A DNA stretch of 64,000 nt. Source: Paracoccaceae bacterium. GTDB lineage: Bacteria > Pseudomonadota > Alphaproteobacteria > Rhodobacterales > Rhodobacteraceae. Below the pieces are notes generated by a model. The model had not been told where the DNA came from and ran no database searches. It worked only from the letters and a program-made list of their open reading frames with translations. The translations under genes were made by a program, and so were the position numbers. Positions 28,177 to 38,134 of this stretch are shown in pieces. The stretch spans positions 1 through 64,000 of the forward strand of contig JAFMHK010000016.1 of the NCBI GenBank assembly GCA_017854585.1, in the 5' to 3' direction. Numbering within the stretch: position 1 is the first letter of the stretch; each line of letters begins with the position of its first letter.

Positions 28177-29028
28177 ATGCTCGGTAAATTCGGCTTGATT
28201 GGATTTTTTACCTTCAATCTTTTCTGGGGGGCGATTGCCGCGGCGCAAACCACGGATCCTGCTTACCCGTCGATCACTTTCCGCCGGGTGACGCCACCCG
28301 GCGCGGATTTCACCGGCCCGCGGATCAACATACAGATCGCCCCGCGCGACAATCCGGCCGTGTTACCGCCGCCTGCCGCGCCCGCCGCCGATAGTACCGC
28401 CCTGCCATCCCGTGCGCCCGGTTCACAAGGTGGTGCGCCAGAGGAGTGGTTTTGGTCGATCGTGCCGCCCGACGGCCCGGGCGGCCCGGCCCGGTTTCGT
28501 GATGCCATGGCGCATTTGCGCAATGCCCCCGAGGCCGAGGGTCTGGATGCGCCCCGGCTGAACAGCTTGAACACCTTGGCGGACCGCCACGGCGCCGAGA
28601 TCTTGTTGGCCACGGTGGGAACGCAGGTTTCGCCTGCATTGGTTCTGGCGGTCATGTCGGCCGAAAGTGCGGGGCGCGCCGATGCGGTCAGCAGCGCGGG
28701 CGCGCAAGGTCTGATGCAGCTGATCCCGGCCACGGCGGAACGGTTCGGGGTCGAGGACAGTTTTGACACCGCCCAGAACATCGCGGGCGGCGTCGCCTAT
28801 CTGGATTGGTTGATGGCCGAATTCGACCGTGATCCGATCATGGTCATCGCGGCCTATAACGCGGGTGAGGGGGCCGTGCGTCGCGCGGGCGGGGTTCCGG
28901 ACTATGCCGAAACCCGGCGCTATGTGCCCAAAGTTCTTGCGGCGTGGGACGTCGCGCGGGGCCTGTGCCTGAGCCCGCCAGAGTTGGTTTCGGATGGCTG
29001 CGTCTTTCGGGCGATGACGCGCGGTTGA
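28177..29028 (+). CDS. Secreted lytic transglycosylase (SLT family)
   Basis: 283 aa from ATG 28177. A signal peptide ends near AAAQ (residue 24). A Pro-rich linker (about 60-100) follows, then an SLT domain (about 130-265) with the catalytic Glu163 in VMSAESAGRADA, followed by GAQGLMQLIPATAERFG and the AAYNAGEGAV motif. It cleaves glycan strands of murein to anhydro-MurNAc ends. It diverges from pilin 1 across a shared 259-base region with the CtrA-type site. Confidence 0.92.
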   Translation: MLGKFGLIGFFTFNLFWGAIAAAQTTDPAYPSITFRRVTPPGADFTGPRINIQIAPRDNPAVLPPPAAPAADSTALPSRAPGSQGGAPEEWFWSIVPPDGPGGPARFRDAMAHLRNAPEAEGLDAPRLNSLNTLADRHGAEILLATVGTQVSPALVLAVMSAESAGRADAVSSAGAQGLMQLIPATAERFGVEDSFDTAQNIAGGVAYLDWLMAEFDRDPIMVIAAYNAGEGAVRRAGGVPDYAETRRYVPKVLAAWDVARGLCLSPPELVSDGCVFRAMTRG

Positions 29029-29282
29029 GAGGCATATTGAGAGAGGGGCCTGTGGTGGGAACAGCGTGCGGGTGCCTCCGGCGGGAGTTTTCCGGCCATG
29101 ATGAAGTCACACGCGCGCCTGTTCGATGACGTCGGCGCCTGCCGGATCGCGGGTGGCTGGCGCACTGATGCGGTGCCAAGGGCGGCGGCGGGTGCCCCCC
29201 ACTGGCCCTCGTCATCACCGGAGGGAATGGAACGGATCCCGCAAGACCGCGCCCCGATGCACCATCGGTGTCGCCCGTGACC

Positions 29283-29912
29283 TCAGTCGACGAGGGTCGC
29301 CTGTGTCGCGGCACGCAGTTCGGCCTCGGTCACGCCATCGGCGCATTCCACGATGCGCAGTCCGCCGTCCACCACATCGAGCACGCCCATGTTGGTAATG
29401 ATCCGGTCAACCACGCCTTTGCCGGTGAGCGGCAAGGTGCATTCCTTCAGCACCTTGGATTCACCATGCTTGTTGGCGTGGTCCATGACGACGACCACAC
29501 GGCCAACACCGGCCACAAGGTCCATCGCGCCGCCCATGCCCTTTACCAGCTTGCCGGGGATCATCCAGTTCGCGAGATCTCCATTCTCGGCGACCTCCAT
29601 CGCGCCAAGGATCGCCATTGCGATCTTGCCGCCACGGATCATGGCAAAGCTTTGCGCACTGTCGAAATAGGACGTATGGGGCAATTCCGTGATCGTCTGC
29701 TTGCCGGCATTGATCAGGTCGGCGTCTTCGTCGCCCTCATAGGGGAACGGTCCCATGCCCAGCATGCCGTTTTCCGATTGCAGGGTGACGGTGATCCCTT
29801 CGGGGATGTAGTTGCTGACCAGCGTCGGGATGCCGATGCCAAGGTTCACATACCAGCCGTCCTGCAATTCCTGCGCGGCACGGGCGGCCATTTGATTACG
29901 GTCCCAAGCCAT
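29283..29912 (-). CDS. scoB: 3-oxoacid CoA-transferase subunit B
   Basis: 209 aa. Catalytic Glu47 is in the SENGMLGMG motif of family I CoA transferases. [10 protein letters not shown] and the GGAMDLVAG motif fit succinyl-CoA:3-oxoacid transferase B subunits. With ScoA it moves CoA from succinyl-CoA to acetoacetate. Its start overlaps the scoA stop by one base (TAATG), so translation is coupled. Confidence 0.93.
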   Translation of the reverse strand: MAWDRNQMAARAAQELQDGWYVNLGIGIPTLVSNYIPEGITVTLQSENGMLGMGPFPYEGDEDADLINAGKQTITELPHTSYFDSAQSFAMIRGGKIAMAILGAMEVAENGDLANWMIPGKLVKGMGGAMDLVAGVGRVVVVMDHANKHGESKVLKECTLPLTGKGVVDRIITNMGVLDVVDGGLRIVECADGVTEAELRAATQATLVD

Positions 29913-30616
29913 TATGCGGACTCCCTCTTGCGTGTGGTGCGCTGTTCGATGCGTTTTTCGTGCGGGCCCTGGATCAGGCGGTGGACGTAGATGCCGGGCA
30001 GGTGAATGGCGTCCCCCTCAAGCGAGCCGGTGGGCACGATCTCTTCGACCTCCATCACGCAGATCTTGCCACACATGGCCGCGGGCGGGTTGAAGTTGCG
30101 GGCGGTCTTGCGAAACACGGCGTTGCCGGTTTCGTCCGCTTTCCATGCCTTCACGATCGCCAGATCGGCAAAGATGCCGCGTTCAAGAATATAGTCCTGC
30201 CCATCGAAGGTCTTCACCTCCTTGCCATCGGCAATCACGGTGCCGACGCCGGTCTTGGTGTAAAATCCGGGGATGCCGGCGCCGCCTGCGCGCATTCGTT
30301 CAGCCAACGTGCCTTGGGGGTTGAACTCCAGTTCCAGTTCGCCGCTGAGGTACTGGCGCATGAATTCGGCATTTTCACCGACGTAGGACGACATCATCTT
30401 CCTGATCTGTCGGGTCGCCAGCAGCTTGCCCAGCCCGAAATCATCTACACCCGCGTTGTTCGACGCCACGGTCAGATCCTTGACGCCGCTGGCCACGATC
30501 CCGTCGATCAGAAGTTCGGGAATGCCCGATAGGCCAAAGCCGCCCGCCGCGATCAACATGCCGTCATGCAGCAATCCCTCCAGCGCCTCGGTCGCCGAGC
30601 CATAGACCTTTTTCAT
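29912..30616 (-). CDS. scoA: 3-oxoacid CoA-transferase subunit A
   Basis: 234 aa. The Gly-rich [10 protein letters not shown] motif near residue 21 and [15 protein letters not shown] are typical of the A subunit. The pair lets the cell use acetoacetate, or recycle it during polyhydroxybutyrate turnover. It is the first gene of the two-gene unit and is separated from the HDAC-like gene upstream by 78 bases. Confidence 0.94.
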   Translation of the reverse strand: MKKVYGSATEALEGLLHDGMLIAAGGFGLSGIPELLIDGIVASGVKDLTVASNNAGVDDFGLGKLLATRQIRKMMSSYVGENAEFMRQYLSGELELEFNPQGTLAERMRAGGAGIPGFYTKTGVGTVIADGKEVKTFDGQDYILERGIFADLAIVKAWKADETGNAVFRKTARNFNPPAAMCGKICVMEVEEIVPTGSLEGDAIHLPGIYVHRLIQGPHEKRIEQRTTRKRESA

Positions 30617-30694
30617 AGGTGTTCCCCTTTGCCAAACTTGGCGGCAAATTGGCCTCTGCCGGGGGGGAAGTCAACGCGGCCAGACCGTGGTGCG

Positions 30695-31801
30695 TCAGGT
30701 TTGCAGGGCGGCTTCCATCTCGGCGATCAAGGTCGCACAGTAGGCATCGAAACGGGGGCCCGGTTGCTGCTTGACGATGCGCGGGTTCAGGGGATCCTCG
30801 GCGGTAATGGTGCTGCCTGAAAGGGCCGCCATCACCGCATGGCCGCAAAACGGTACATGCACCTCGGAATAGCCGCCTTCATGCACCAGTGTCAGGCGAC
30901 CACCGCAGAGTTCAGCCGCAGCCTCCATCACCATATCCGTCATTGCGGCGAACGTATGAGAGCCCGCCATCATCCGGCCAAGCGGGTCGACGCCTGAGGC
31001 ATCGAACCCGCATGCGACGATGATCGCGTCGGGCTGGAACGCATGCAGTTGCGGGATCACCAGCCGCTCCATCGCTTCAAGATAGAGATTATGGCCACCA
31101 CCCGGGGGCAACGGGATGTTGAGGTTGTAGCCATCGCCCGCGCCAGTGCCGCGGTCATCGAAATCGCCGCTGTCCTGCGGGTAGTTGCGTTCCTGATGCA
31201 GCGAAATGGTGAGCACATCGTTCCGGTCGTAGAAGATGCCTTCGGTGCCGTTGCCATGATGCACGTCCCAGTCGATGACTGCGACGCGGTCCACCATCCC
31301 TTCGGCCATCGCGGCCTCGATCGCGATCGCTATATTGGCCAGCAGGCAAAATCCGTTCGGAAAATCAGGCAAGCAGTGGTGACCGGGCGGGCGCGACAGG
31401 GCATAGGCGTTGTCGACGTCGCCCCGCAGGGTCGCGAACAGGGCTTCCTTGGCAAGGCCCGCAGACAGGCAGGCAATGTCAAAACCATCAGGGCCAAAGG
31501 GCGTGCGCAGACCCAGTTCGCCGCCGCCGTCCTTGGACATCTGGCGAAACGCATCAATGTATTCGGCTGGGTGGATCCGCAAAAGGTCGTGTTCGGTGAC
31601 GGGTGGGGCGCTGCGGGTATCAAGCTCTGCGAACAGGCCCGTGACCTCCATCAGGTTCTTGAATCTGCGCTTCGTCTCGGGGTTTTCGGGCAGTCCGCCG
31701 CCGACCAGTGGCTGAACCAGCCCACCGACCTGCGCCATGAAGGCGTAGTTTCCACCTGAATGCCAGAAACACCGTTCGTCCCAGAAAAATCCCGTGGCCA
31801 T
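30695..31801 (-). CDS. Histone deacetylase-superfamily amidohydrolase
   Basis: 368 aa from ATG 31801. Arginase-like deacetylase fold with RPPGHHC (His141-His142), DWDVHHGNG (Asp179 and His181 as zinc ligands), and CGFDASGVDPLG for the third ligand. Bacterial members act on acetylated polyamines, lysine or small amides. No polyamine gene is adjacent, so the substrate is unknown. It resembles the class II group more than AcuC. Confidence 0.88.
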   Translation of the reverse strand: MATGFFWDERCFWHSGGNYAFMAQVGGLVQPLVGGGLPENPETKRRFKNLMEVTGLFAELDTRSAPPVTEHDLLRIHPAEYIDAFRQMSKDGGGELGLRTPFGPDGFDIACLSAGLAKEALFATLRGDVDNAYALSRPPGHHCLPDFPNGFCLLANIAIAIEAAMAEGMVDRVAVIDWDVHHGNGTEGIFYDRNDVLTISLHQERNYPQDSGDFDDRGTGAGDGYNLNIPLPPGGGHNLYLEAMERLVIPQLHAFQPDAIIVACGFDASGVDPLGRMMAGSHTFAAMTDMVMEAAAELCGGRLTLVHEGGYSEVHVPFCGHAVMAALSGSTITAEDPLNPRIVKQQPGPRFDAYCATLIAEMEAALQT

Positions 31802-32033
31802 AATCGCTTCTCCAACGTCGCTTTGCGAAAGTATGGCGGGCGACAGGTGACGGGGCAATGGGTCAGATGGTTTGTGGATGAATTTGGGGATAGATCGCAA
31901 TAGGCCAAGATATGTCGGCCTTATGCGCAAACTGGACAGGCCTGGGTTGGTTTTTGTTGCGTGCGGTCGGTGCCACGGCAATCAAGACGGGATCTTGCGC
32001 GATGCAATGTCCCGGATGCCTTGCCGCATCGGT

Positions 32034-32276
32034 TCAGTCCGTTGCCTCGCGACGCAACCGATAGACGCCTTCGGGAAGATCAAGGGCTGCAGCCAGATCC
32101 TGTAGCTGCACCATGGACAAGGTCACTGTTTGTACGCGGTCAGTGCGTGGGTCCAACTGTTCCAGTGTCACACATTCCGCAAATGCGGTGATGGTCACAT
32201 CCTCCCCAAGGGGGGCGGGCCCTTCATCCACAAGCGTTATGACTGTCGCGTCGAATTCGTGTTCAATTGTAAACAT
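32034..32276 (-). CDS. Small conserved-looking hypothetical protein
   Basis: 80 aa from ATG 32276. Acidic protein, probably beta-rich in its first half (FTIEHEFDATVITLVDEG), with no signal peptide or membrane helix. It lies 42 bases downstream of the DCC-family gene on the same strand. I do not recognise the family. Third-position GC matches its neighbours, which supports a real gene. Confidence 0.6.
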   Translation of the reverse strand: MFTIEHEFDATVITLVDEGPAPLGEDVTITAFAECVTLEQLDPRTDRVQTVTLSMVQLQDLAAALDLPEGVYRLRREATD

Positions 32277-32318
32277 GACGAAAACATAAGGGGGCGGGGT
32301 TGGCGAAACAAGCACGCA

Positions 32319-32696
32319 TCAGTCGGCGCGCCGCTGGCGGCGCAAATGCATCCGGTAAAGAAGTGGCGCAGCCACTTTGTCGTATGCCAGCGCGGAGGCG
32401 GCGCGAAGCCCCGGCAGGTTGACACCCCACGCGAGCCAGCGCCAGCCGCGCAAACCCGACCAAAGCGCCACGAACGCCGGTTGGCCGCTGACGATCTGCC
32501 CGTCGGGCAGGCGTGCGTGGATGCGGCGTGTGGCCTGATCCTCGGTGATGCCCCACCCCGACAGATCGCTGTCGCGCAGGTCGCAAAATACCAGCGGCGC
32601 ACTTTCGTCGGCGGCCTTGCGCGCATACATGGCAACTTCGGCGCTGCAAATCGGGCAACTGCCATTGAACAAGATGGTTGTCGGTTTTTCAGTCAT
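32319..32696 (-). CDS. DCC-family thiol-disulfide oxidoreductase-like protein (DUF393)
   Basis: 125 aa. The N-terminal FNGSCPICSAEV carries the CxxC of the DUF393 family (usually YDGxCxxC; Asn replaces the Asp). Later features are FCDLRDSDL and a C-terminal basic amphipathic part. Members have a thioredoxin-like fold and unknown substrates. It is divergent from the M48 lipoprotein gene. Confidence 0.85.
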   Translation of the reverse strand: MTEKPTTILFNGSCPICSAEVAMYARKAADESAPLVFCDLRDSDLSGWGITEDQATRRIHARLPDGQIVSGQPAFVALWSGLRGWRWLAWGVNLPGLRAASALAYDKVAAPLLYRMHLRRQRRAD

Positions 32697-32800
32697 GTTG
32701 AGAGAACTAGCGTTTACGCCCGATCCGTCAAAAACTCCGTGAGGAGGGGTGGACGATAAGGCCGGGCGCTATAGCGTTGGATAACAACACCGGAGATTCG

Positions 32801-33490
32801 ATGCGCCTGATCCTGACGTTTGCCATTCTGACCCTGCTGTCTGCCTGCGTGACCGCACCGATGTCCCGGTCCGGGCCGAATGGCGCCGTGTCGTCGGAAC
32901 AGGCGATCGCGAATTTCACCGAGGTGCTGGCTCGCGTGGAGCCGGTTGCGGAAAGCGTCTGCCGCACCGAAACGCCGCATCAGAATTGCGATTTCGTGAT
33001 TGTCGTGGAACGTGACACGCGGGCGGGCATCAACGCGTTTCAGACGGTGGATCCGCAGGGGCGGCCCTATCTGATCTTTACCGTCGGTCTGCTCTCCGCG
33101 GCGCGCAATACGGACGAACTGGCCTTTGTCATGGGGCACGAGGCGGCGCACCACATTGCCGAACACATTGCCGCGCAACGCGCCTCGGCCCGCCTTGGCG
33201 CGATCACCTTCGGCGAGATGGCGCAGGCCCGAGGCGAAAGCGCCGAGGCGGTGCGCAGAGCGGCGGAATTGGGAGGGTTTTATGGCTCACGCCGGTTTTC
33301 GCAAGAATACGAGTTGGAGGCGGATGCCATCGGCACCTTGATTGCATGGCGCGCTGGGTATGATCCGTTGCGCGGGGCCGCCTTTTTTACCCGACTGCCC
33401 GATCCGGGAGAGCGGTTTCTTGGCACGCACCCGCCAAACAGCGCACGAACCAGCGTCGTGATCAACACCTTGGCCGGGTTGCAGGGCTGA
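32801..33490 (+). CDS. M48-family metalloprotease lipoprotein
   Basis: 229 aa from ATG 32801. A lipoprotein signal peptide with LSAC (Cys16) is followed by a zinc protease domain with HEAAH (113-117); EYELEADAIGT supplies the third zinc ligand. It looks like a periplasmic relative of BepA/LoiP that would monitor outer-membrane proteins. It lacks a C-terminal TPR domain, so it is the short type. Confidence 0.9.
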   Translation: MRLILTFAILTLLSACVTAPMSRSGPNGAVSSEQAIANFTEVLARVEPVAESVCRTETPHQNCDFVIVVERDTRAGINAFQTVDPQGRPYLIFTVGLLSAARNTDELAFVMGHEAAHHIAEHIAAQRASARLGAITFGEMAQARGESAEAVRRAAELGGFYGSRRFSQEYELEADAIGTLIAWRAGYDPLRGAAFFTRLPDPGERFLGTHPPNSARTSVVINTLAGLQG

Positions 33491-33561
33491 TCCTCAGCAG
33501 GTTGATCCAGATCAATGCCGCCGCGTGCGCGGCCCCGCTAACCTGTTTCAAAGGGCGCCAC

Positions 33562-33837
33562 ATGCCGAAACAGGAGAGACACGTGCTGGGACAAAAGACA
33601 CTGCAGGCCCATGATCGCCTGATGAGCCGGATGGCCGAGACGCTGGGCGCGGATCTGGATGAAGTTGCGATGCGCGGCGATCTTCCGCCAGAGCTCCGGC
33701 TGGACATGTTGAAACGCTGCACCGGATGCAGCGCGCCGGGAGCCTGTTCCAAATGGCTTGATGCGCATGCCACCGCAGACGCGCCACCCAGTTATTGCCG
33801 CAACAGCGATGCGCTTTCGACGTTACGACGCGGGTAA
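33562..33837 (+). CDS. DUF6455-family protein
   Basis: 91 aa from ATG 33562. The order LG-DRLMSRMAETLGADLDE-RCTGCSAPGACSKWL matches the small Rhodobacteraceae DUF6455 proteins. Three Cys (CTGC and AC, plus one near the C-terminus) may bind a metal or cofactor. No function is known to me. It may be cotranscribed with the M48 gene, 71 bases upstream. Confidence 0.75.
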   Translation: MPKQERHVLGQKTLQAHDRLMSRMAETLGADLDEVAMRGDLPPELRLDMLKRCTGCSAPGACSKWLDAHATADAPPSYCRNSDALSTLRRG

Positions 33838-33935
33838 TCGCGCCATCGGCCATCTCTCTCCCTCGCAAGGGTCCCTTCACGCAGGTCACAGCAGACCGGC
33901 GCGCCGCCATATTTCATGAATAAGGATCTGGCGGA

Positions 33936-35303
33936 TCAGACCAACCGACCCCAAAGGTCATATTCACTGGCTTCATCGACGACAACGCTGACGATATCGC
34001 CCGGGCTGAGGGTGGCGTAGCCTTCATCAATGAACAGGTTTCCGTCGATTTCCGGGGCATCCGCCTTGGTCCGGCAGGTGGCGCCTTCACCGTCCACCGT
34101 ATCGACGATAACCTCCATCCGATGCCCGACCTTGGCCTCCAGCTTGGCGGCCGAGATTGCCTGCGCCTTTTCCATGAAGCGCGCGAAACGGTCTTGCTTG
34201 ATCTCATCGGGGACATGATCGGGCAATGCGTTGGACCGAGCGCCGGCGACGTTTTCGTATTGAAAACACCCGACCCGGTCCAGCTGCGCCTCGTCCAGCC
34301 AATCCAGCAGGGTCTGGAACTCCGCCTCCGTTTCGCCGGGATAGCCGACAATGAATGTCGATCTCAGCGTGATATCGGGACAAATGTCGCGCCACGCGGT
34401 GATTTCGTCCAACGTTCTGGCAGCCGCCGCAGGGCGTGCCATGCGTTTGAGGACATCGGGATGGGCGTGTTGAAACGGAATATCCAGATAGGGCAGCACC
34501 AGCCCCTCGGCCATCAGCGGGATCAGTTGCCGCACATGGGGGTAGGGATAGACGTAATGCAGGCGCACCCAAGCCCCGAGAGATCCCAGATCGCGCGCCA
34601 GATCGGTGATATGGGCACGGTGGCCATTCGCCTCTGCGTGCTTGATGTCGACGCCATAGGCGGATGTGTCCTGACTGATTACCAGCAATTCACGCACGCC
34701 CGCATCAACCAGACGCTCGGCCTCGCGGATCACGGCGTGGGCGGGGCGCGATGCCAGCCTGCCGCGCATATCGGGGATGATGCAGAATTTGCACTTGTGG
34801 TTACAGCCCTCGGATATCTTGAGATAGCTGTAATGGCGCGGTGTCAGGCTGATGCCACGCGCCGGCAGCAGGTCGATGAACGGGTCGGGGGCGGGCGGTA
34901 CGGCCTTGTGGACCGCATCCAGAACCTGTTCGTATTGATGCGGTCCCGTGACCGCCAGAACCTTGGGGTGCGCGCCGGTGATGTATTCGGGGTCTGCACC
35001 AAGACAGCCGGTCACGATGACGCGGCCGTTTTCGCGCAGCGCCTCGCCGATCGCCTCAAGGCTTTCGACCTTGGCGCTATCAAGAAAGCCGCAGGTGTTC
35101 ACGATCACGGCTTCCGCGCCCGCATAATCGGGCGAGATGGCATACCCTTCGGCGCGCAGGCGGGTCAGGATGCGTTCGCTGTCAACCAGTGCCTTGGGGC
35201 AACCCAGACTGACCATCCCAATCGTGGGTTGGCCGGGGCGCGGGGCATCCGGGATGCGCGCATTGGCAAGATCGGGGCGGAGCGATGGCGGGTTCTGAGA
35301 CAT
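33936..35303 (-). CDS. rimO: Ribosomal protein uS12 methylthiotransferase RimO
   Basis: 455 aa. N-terminal cluster cysteines at 35, 71 and 100 (SLGCPK, NTCGF, TGCLG). Radical SAM CxxxCxxC at 167, 171 and 174 in [14 protein letters not shown] domain is at the C-terminus. It adds a methylthio group to an aspartate of ribosomal protein S12. The SLGCPKA and YPYPH motifs separate RimO from MiaB. It is a single gene on the minus strand. Confidence 0.97.
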   Translation of the reverse strand: MSQNPPSLRPDLANARIPDAPRPGQPTIGMVSLGCPKALVDSERILTRLRAEGYAISPDYAGAEAVIVNTCGFLDSAKVESLEAIGEALRENGRVIVTGCLGADPEYITGAHPKVLAVTGPHQYEQVLDAVHKAVPPAPDPFIDLLPARGISLTPRHYSYLKISEGCNHKCKFCIIPDMRGRLASRPAHAVIREAERLVDAGVRELLVISQDTSAYGVDIKHAEANGHRAHITDLARDLGSLGAWVRLHYVYPYPHVRQLIPLMAEGLVLPYLDIPFQHAHPDVLKRMARPAAAARTLDEITAWRDICPDITLRSTFIVGYPGETEAEFQTLLDWLDEAQLDRVGCFQYENVAGARSNALPDHVPDEIKQDRFARFMEKAQAISAAKLEAKVGHRMEVIVDTVDGEGATCRTKADAPEIDGNLFIDEGYATLSPGDIVSVVVDEASEYDLWGRLV

Positions 35304-35467
35304 GGTCCGGCAGATACCGCGTGTTGGGGCGCGGGGGAAGGGGCGTGGTTCGTTTGGCCCGCGATTTGGCGGCGGTCGGTCGAATTTTTCCTACCGTGCG
35401 CCGATGTTTTTGGTGCGCGGCTGATCGGCTTGGCGTTAAGGTTTGTAAAAACTCGGAGGGCAGTCCC

Positions 35468-37450
35468 ATGCGGTTCATGGCGCGTGTGATCATTGGCATC
35501 ATTTTTCTGGCAGCGGTCGGCCTTGGCAGCCTGTTTCTGATCCCAAGCGAGAGGATTGCGGCGCTGGCGACGGATCGGCTGGCGTTGTCGACGGGGCGTT
35601 CGGTGGTCATCACCGGGACGGTGCGACCGACGCTGTGGCCCTATCTGGGCGTTCGGGCCGAAGGGTTGCGGATTGGCAATCCCGATTGGGTCGACGCCGG
35701 GCCCTTGTTGCAGGCCGAGGCGCTGAACCTTGGGGTCAACTGGTCGGCGCTGTTGTCGGGGAATATTCGGCTGGAACAGGCACAGATCGACACGCCGGCC
35801 ATCACGCTTGTTCGGGCTGCCGATGGCCGGACCAGTTGGGATTTCGGCGGATCTGCGTCCGCCCCCACGACGGGCCAGGGCGGTGGCAGCGGCCTTGCGG
35901 TGCTTGGGTTTGACCGGGCCGAGGTTGCGAACGCGTCGTTGCGGTATCTGGATATGGAAACCGGGCAGGACGTGACGATCACCGATCTTGATGCCGTGCT
36001 TGGCCTGCCTGATGCGGGTGGCCGCGCTACGGCCGAGTTGCGCGGAATCGTCAACGGAACCGCCTTGGGCATCACTGCGGCGATCGACGGTTTGGCGGGG
36101 TTCATTGATGGCGAGGTGCACCCCGTTTCCCTTGCCATGGATTGGTCTGGCGGTGACATGCAGTTCGATGGCCGCGCCAGTCTTGCACCGGCCGCTGAAG
36201 GGCAGTTGCGCCTGAATGCAACCGATCTGGCCCCGGTGCTTGCCATCGTTGAGGCGGCAATGCCGACGCTGCCGCAGGGGTTCGGGCAAGATCGCATCGC
36301 GGTTGCCGGTGACGTGACGCTGACCAACGAGGGCAGTTTCCATCTGCGGAACGGGTTGGTCACATTGGATGACGCCGCATTCGCGGCGGCGCTTGATGTG
36401 ACCCAAGGCGCGGATCGTCCGATGCTGCGCGGCACCTTGTCTGGCGGGGCGTTGGATTTGGCGGTTTTGACCGGATCGGGAGATGCCGGTGCCGCACCCG
36501 CCGTCGGTTGGTCGCGCGACCGGATCGATGTCAGCGGCCTGTTCGGGGTGGATGCAGATCTTGGCTTGGCCTTTGCCAGTCTTGATTTCGGCAGCGCGGA
36601 GGTCAGCGATGTGGACGCGCGCCTGACGTTGGATCGGGGGCGGCTGGTTCTGGATATGCGCCGGGTCAGGGCCTATAGCGGCGTGATTGCGGGCCAATTC
36701 GTGGTCAACGGGCGCAGCGGCCTTTCGGTTGGCGGCGACCTGTCAGCCAGTCAGGTGCAGCTATCGCCGCTGTTGCGGGCCTTTGCCGGTTGGGACCGGC
36801 TGGAAGGCACGGGTAACGCCAGTCTGCAGTTTCTGGGTGTCGGCAACGACTTGGCCACCATCATGGACGGATTAAGCGGTGATGGCGATATTTCGCTGGG
36901 CGCAGGTGCGATCCTTGGGTTCGACTTGGCCGGGATGATCCGCAATTTCGATGCGGGCTATCAGGGGGAAGGCGCACGCACCGTCTATGACAGCATCACG
37001 GCCAATTTCACCATCGCCGATGGCGTGGTGCAGAATGACGACCTGCTTCTTGATGCGCCATGGGGCGAGGTCACGGGCGCGGGCGGCACTGATCTGGGCG
37101 CGCAGACGGTGGATTATCGCGTCATCCCGGCAACCACGGTGGCCGAAACCGGGATCCGCGTTCCGATCTTGATCACCGGACCTTGGGCCAATTTGCGGTT
37201 CCGCCCCGATCTTGAGTTTCTTGCCCAACAAGAACTCGGCGCGCAGGCCGCCGCATTGGAGGCCGAAGCGCGTCAGCGGTTAGACGCCGAGGCCGCGCGA
37301 CTTGAGCAAACGGCGCGTGATCGCGCGAATGCGCTGCTTGGCACCCAGATCGAATCCGGCAATACCCGTGATCAGATCGAGGATAGTCTTGAACAGCGCC
37401 TGCGTGATGAGGCCGACGCACAGTTGCGTCGGCTATTGGGTGGCAACTGA
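35468..37450 (+). CDS. AsmA-family protein
   Basis: 660 aa from ATG 35468 (GGAGGG upstream). One N-terminal helix (about 5-25) is followed by an AsmA N-terminal domain with PYLGVRAEGLRIGNPDW. A long beta-rich, lipid-groove-like region and a second AsmA domain (about 470-590) follow. The end is an Ala/Arg-rich coiled coil. AsmA-like proteins are thought to move phospholipids between membranes. The lytic transglycosylase lipoprotein gene starts 11 bases later. Confidence 0.9.
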   Translation: MRFMARVIIGIIFLAAVGLGSLFLIPSERIAALATDRLALSTGRSVVITGTVRPTLWPYLGVRAEGLRIGNPDWVDAGPLLQAEALNLGVNWSALLSGNIRLEQAQIDTPAITLVRAADGRTSWDFGGSASAPTTGQGGGSGLAVLGFDRAEVANASLRYLDMETGQDVTITDLDAVLGLPDAGGRATAELRGIVNGTALGITAAIDGLAGFIDGEVHPVSLAMDWSGGDMQFDGRASLAPAAEGQLRLNATDLAPVLAIVEAAMPTLPQGFGQDRIAVAGDVTLTNEGSFHLRNGLVTLDDAAFAAALDVTQGADRPMLRGTLSGGALDLAVLTGSGDAGAAPAVGWSRDRIDVSGLFGVDADLGLAFASLDFGSAEVSDVDARLTLDRGRLVLDMRRVRAYSGVIAGQFVVNGRSGLSVGGDLSASQVQLSPLLRAFAGWDRLEGTGNASLQFLGVGNDLATIMDGLSGDGDISLGAGAILGFDLAGMIRNFDAGYQGEGARTVYDSITANFTIADGVVQNDDLLLDAPWGEVTGAGGTDLGAQTVDYRVIPATTVAETGIRVPILITGPWANLRFRPDLEFLAQQELGAQAAALEAEARQRLDAEAARLEQTARDRANALLGTQIESGNTRDQIEDSLEQRLRDEADAQLRRLLGGN

Positions 37451-37461
37451 CGGGAATGACG

Positions 37462-37938
37462 ATGAAACCAGTCTTGTTTGTTTTGGCCGCCTTGATGCTG
37501 GCCGCATGCGGCGGCGGCCGCGATGCCAGTGCGCGCAATCAGGGGCTTTATCCCGGCGAGACGCAGGAAGTCCGCGCGCTGATCAATGAATATGCAGTGG
37601 TGCACGATATTCCGCCCGCGTTGTTGCACCGCGTTATCCAGCGCGAAAGCGATTACCGCGCGGATGCGCGCAACGGCCCCTACTGGGGCATGATGCAGAT
37701 CTTGCCGCAAACCGCGCGCACCATGGGCCATCAAGGCCCGCCCGATGAACTGTTGGACCCGGAGGTGACGCTGACGTATGCGGGCCGTTATCTGCGCGGT
37801 GCCTGGCTGGTAAGCGACGGTGATATCGATGAGGCCGTGGGCTGGTATGCGCGAGGCTATTATTATGAAGCGCGCGATCGGTGCTTGCTGGTGGAAACCG
37901 GGCTGAACGCACGTGAGGTCGCGCGCCATTGCAGTTAG
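37462..37938 (+). CDS. Lytic transglycosylase lipoprotein
   Basis: 158 aa from ATG 37462; the in-frame ATG at 37456 is too close to the GGGA site. Lipobox LAAC (Cys16). A compact SLT domain follows, with catalytic Glu62 in IQRESDYRADA and GMMQILPQTARTMG. It is small for this class but carries the core motifs. It probably acts on murein at the outer membrane, and is likely cotranscribed with the AsmA gene. Confidence 0.88.
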   Translation: MKPVLFVLAALMLAACGGGRDASARNQGLYPGETQEVRALINEYAVVHDIPPALLHRVIQRESDYRADARNGPYWGMMQILPQTARTMGHQGPPDELLDPEVTLTYAGRYLRGAWLVSDGDIDEAVGWYARGYYYEARDRCLLVETGLNAREVARHCS

Positions 37939-38134
37939 CGCGATGCGCTGCGGCCTGACCTCTGCGATGCGGCCATGCCGACGGTTTTGCGCAGCATCAC
38001 CAAGGTCTTCGGGCCATCGGCTTTCCCGTTGACGGGCGCGCCGTGAAAAAGGCCCGCACAGTCTTTCCCGTTGCCATTCAGTCTTGTGTGACCCACCAAT
38101 CGGGGTGCCGTTTTCGCGGGCTGGGGAATGCCAC

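Noticed and set aside
34122-35489. 455-codon plus-strand frame across rimO
   Set aside because: Shadow of rimO, whose iron-sulfur Cys and radical SAM motifs are intact on the minus strand.
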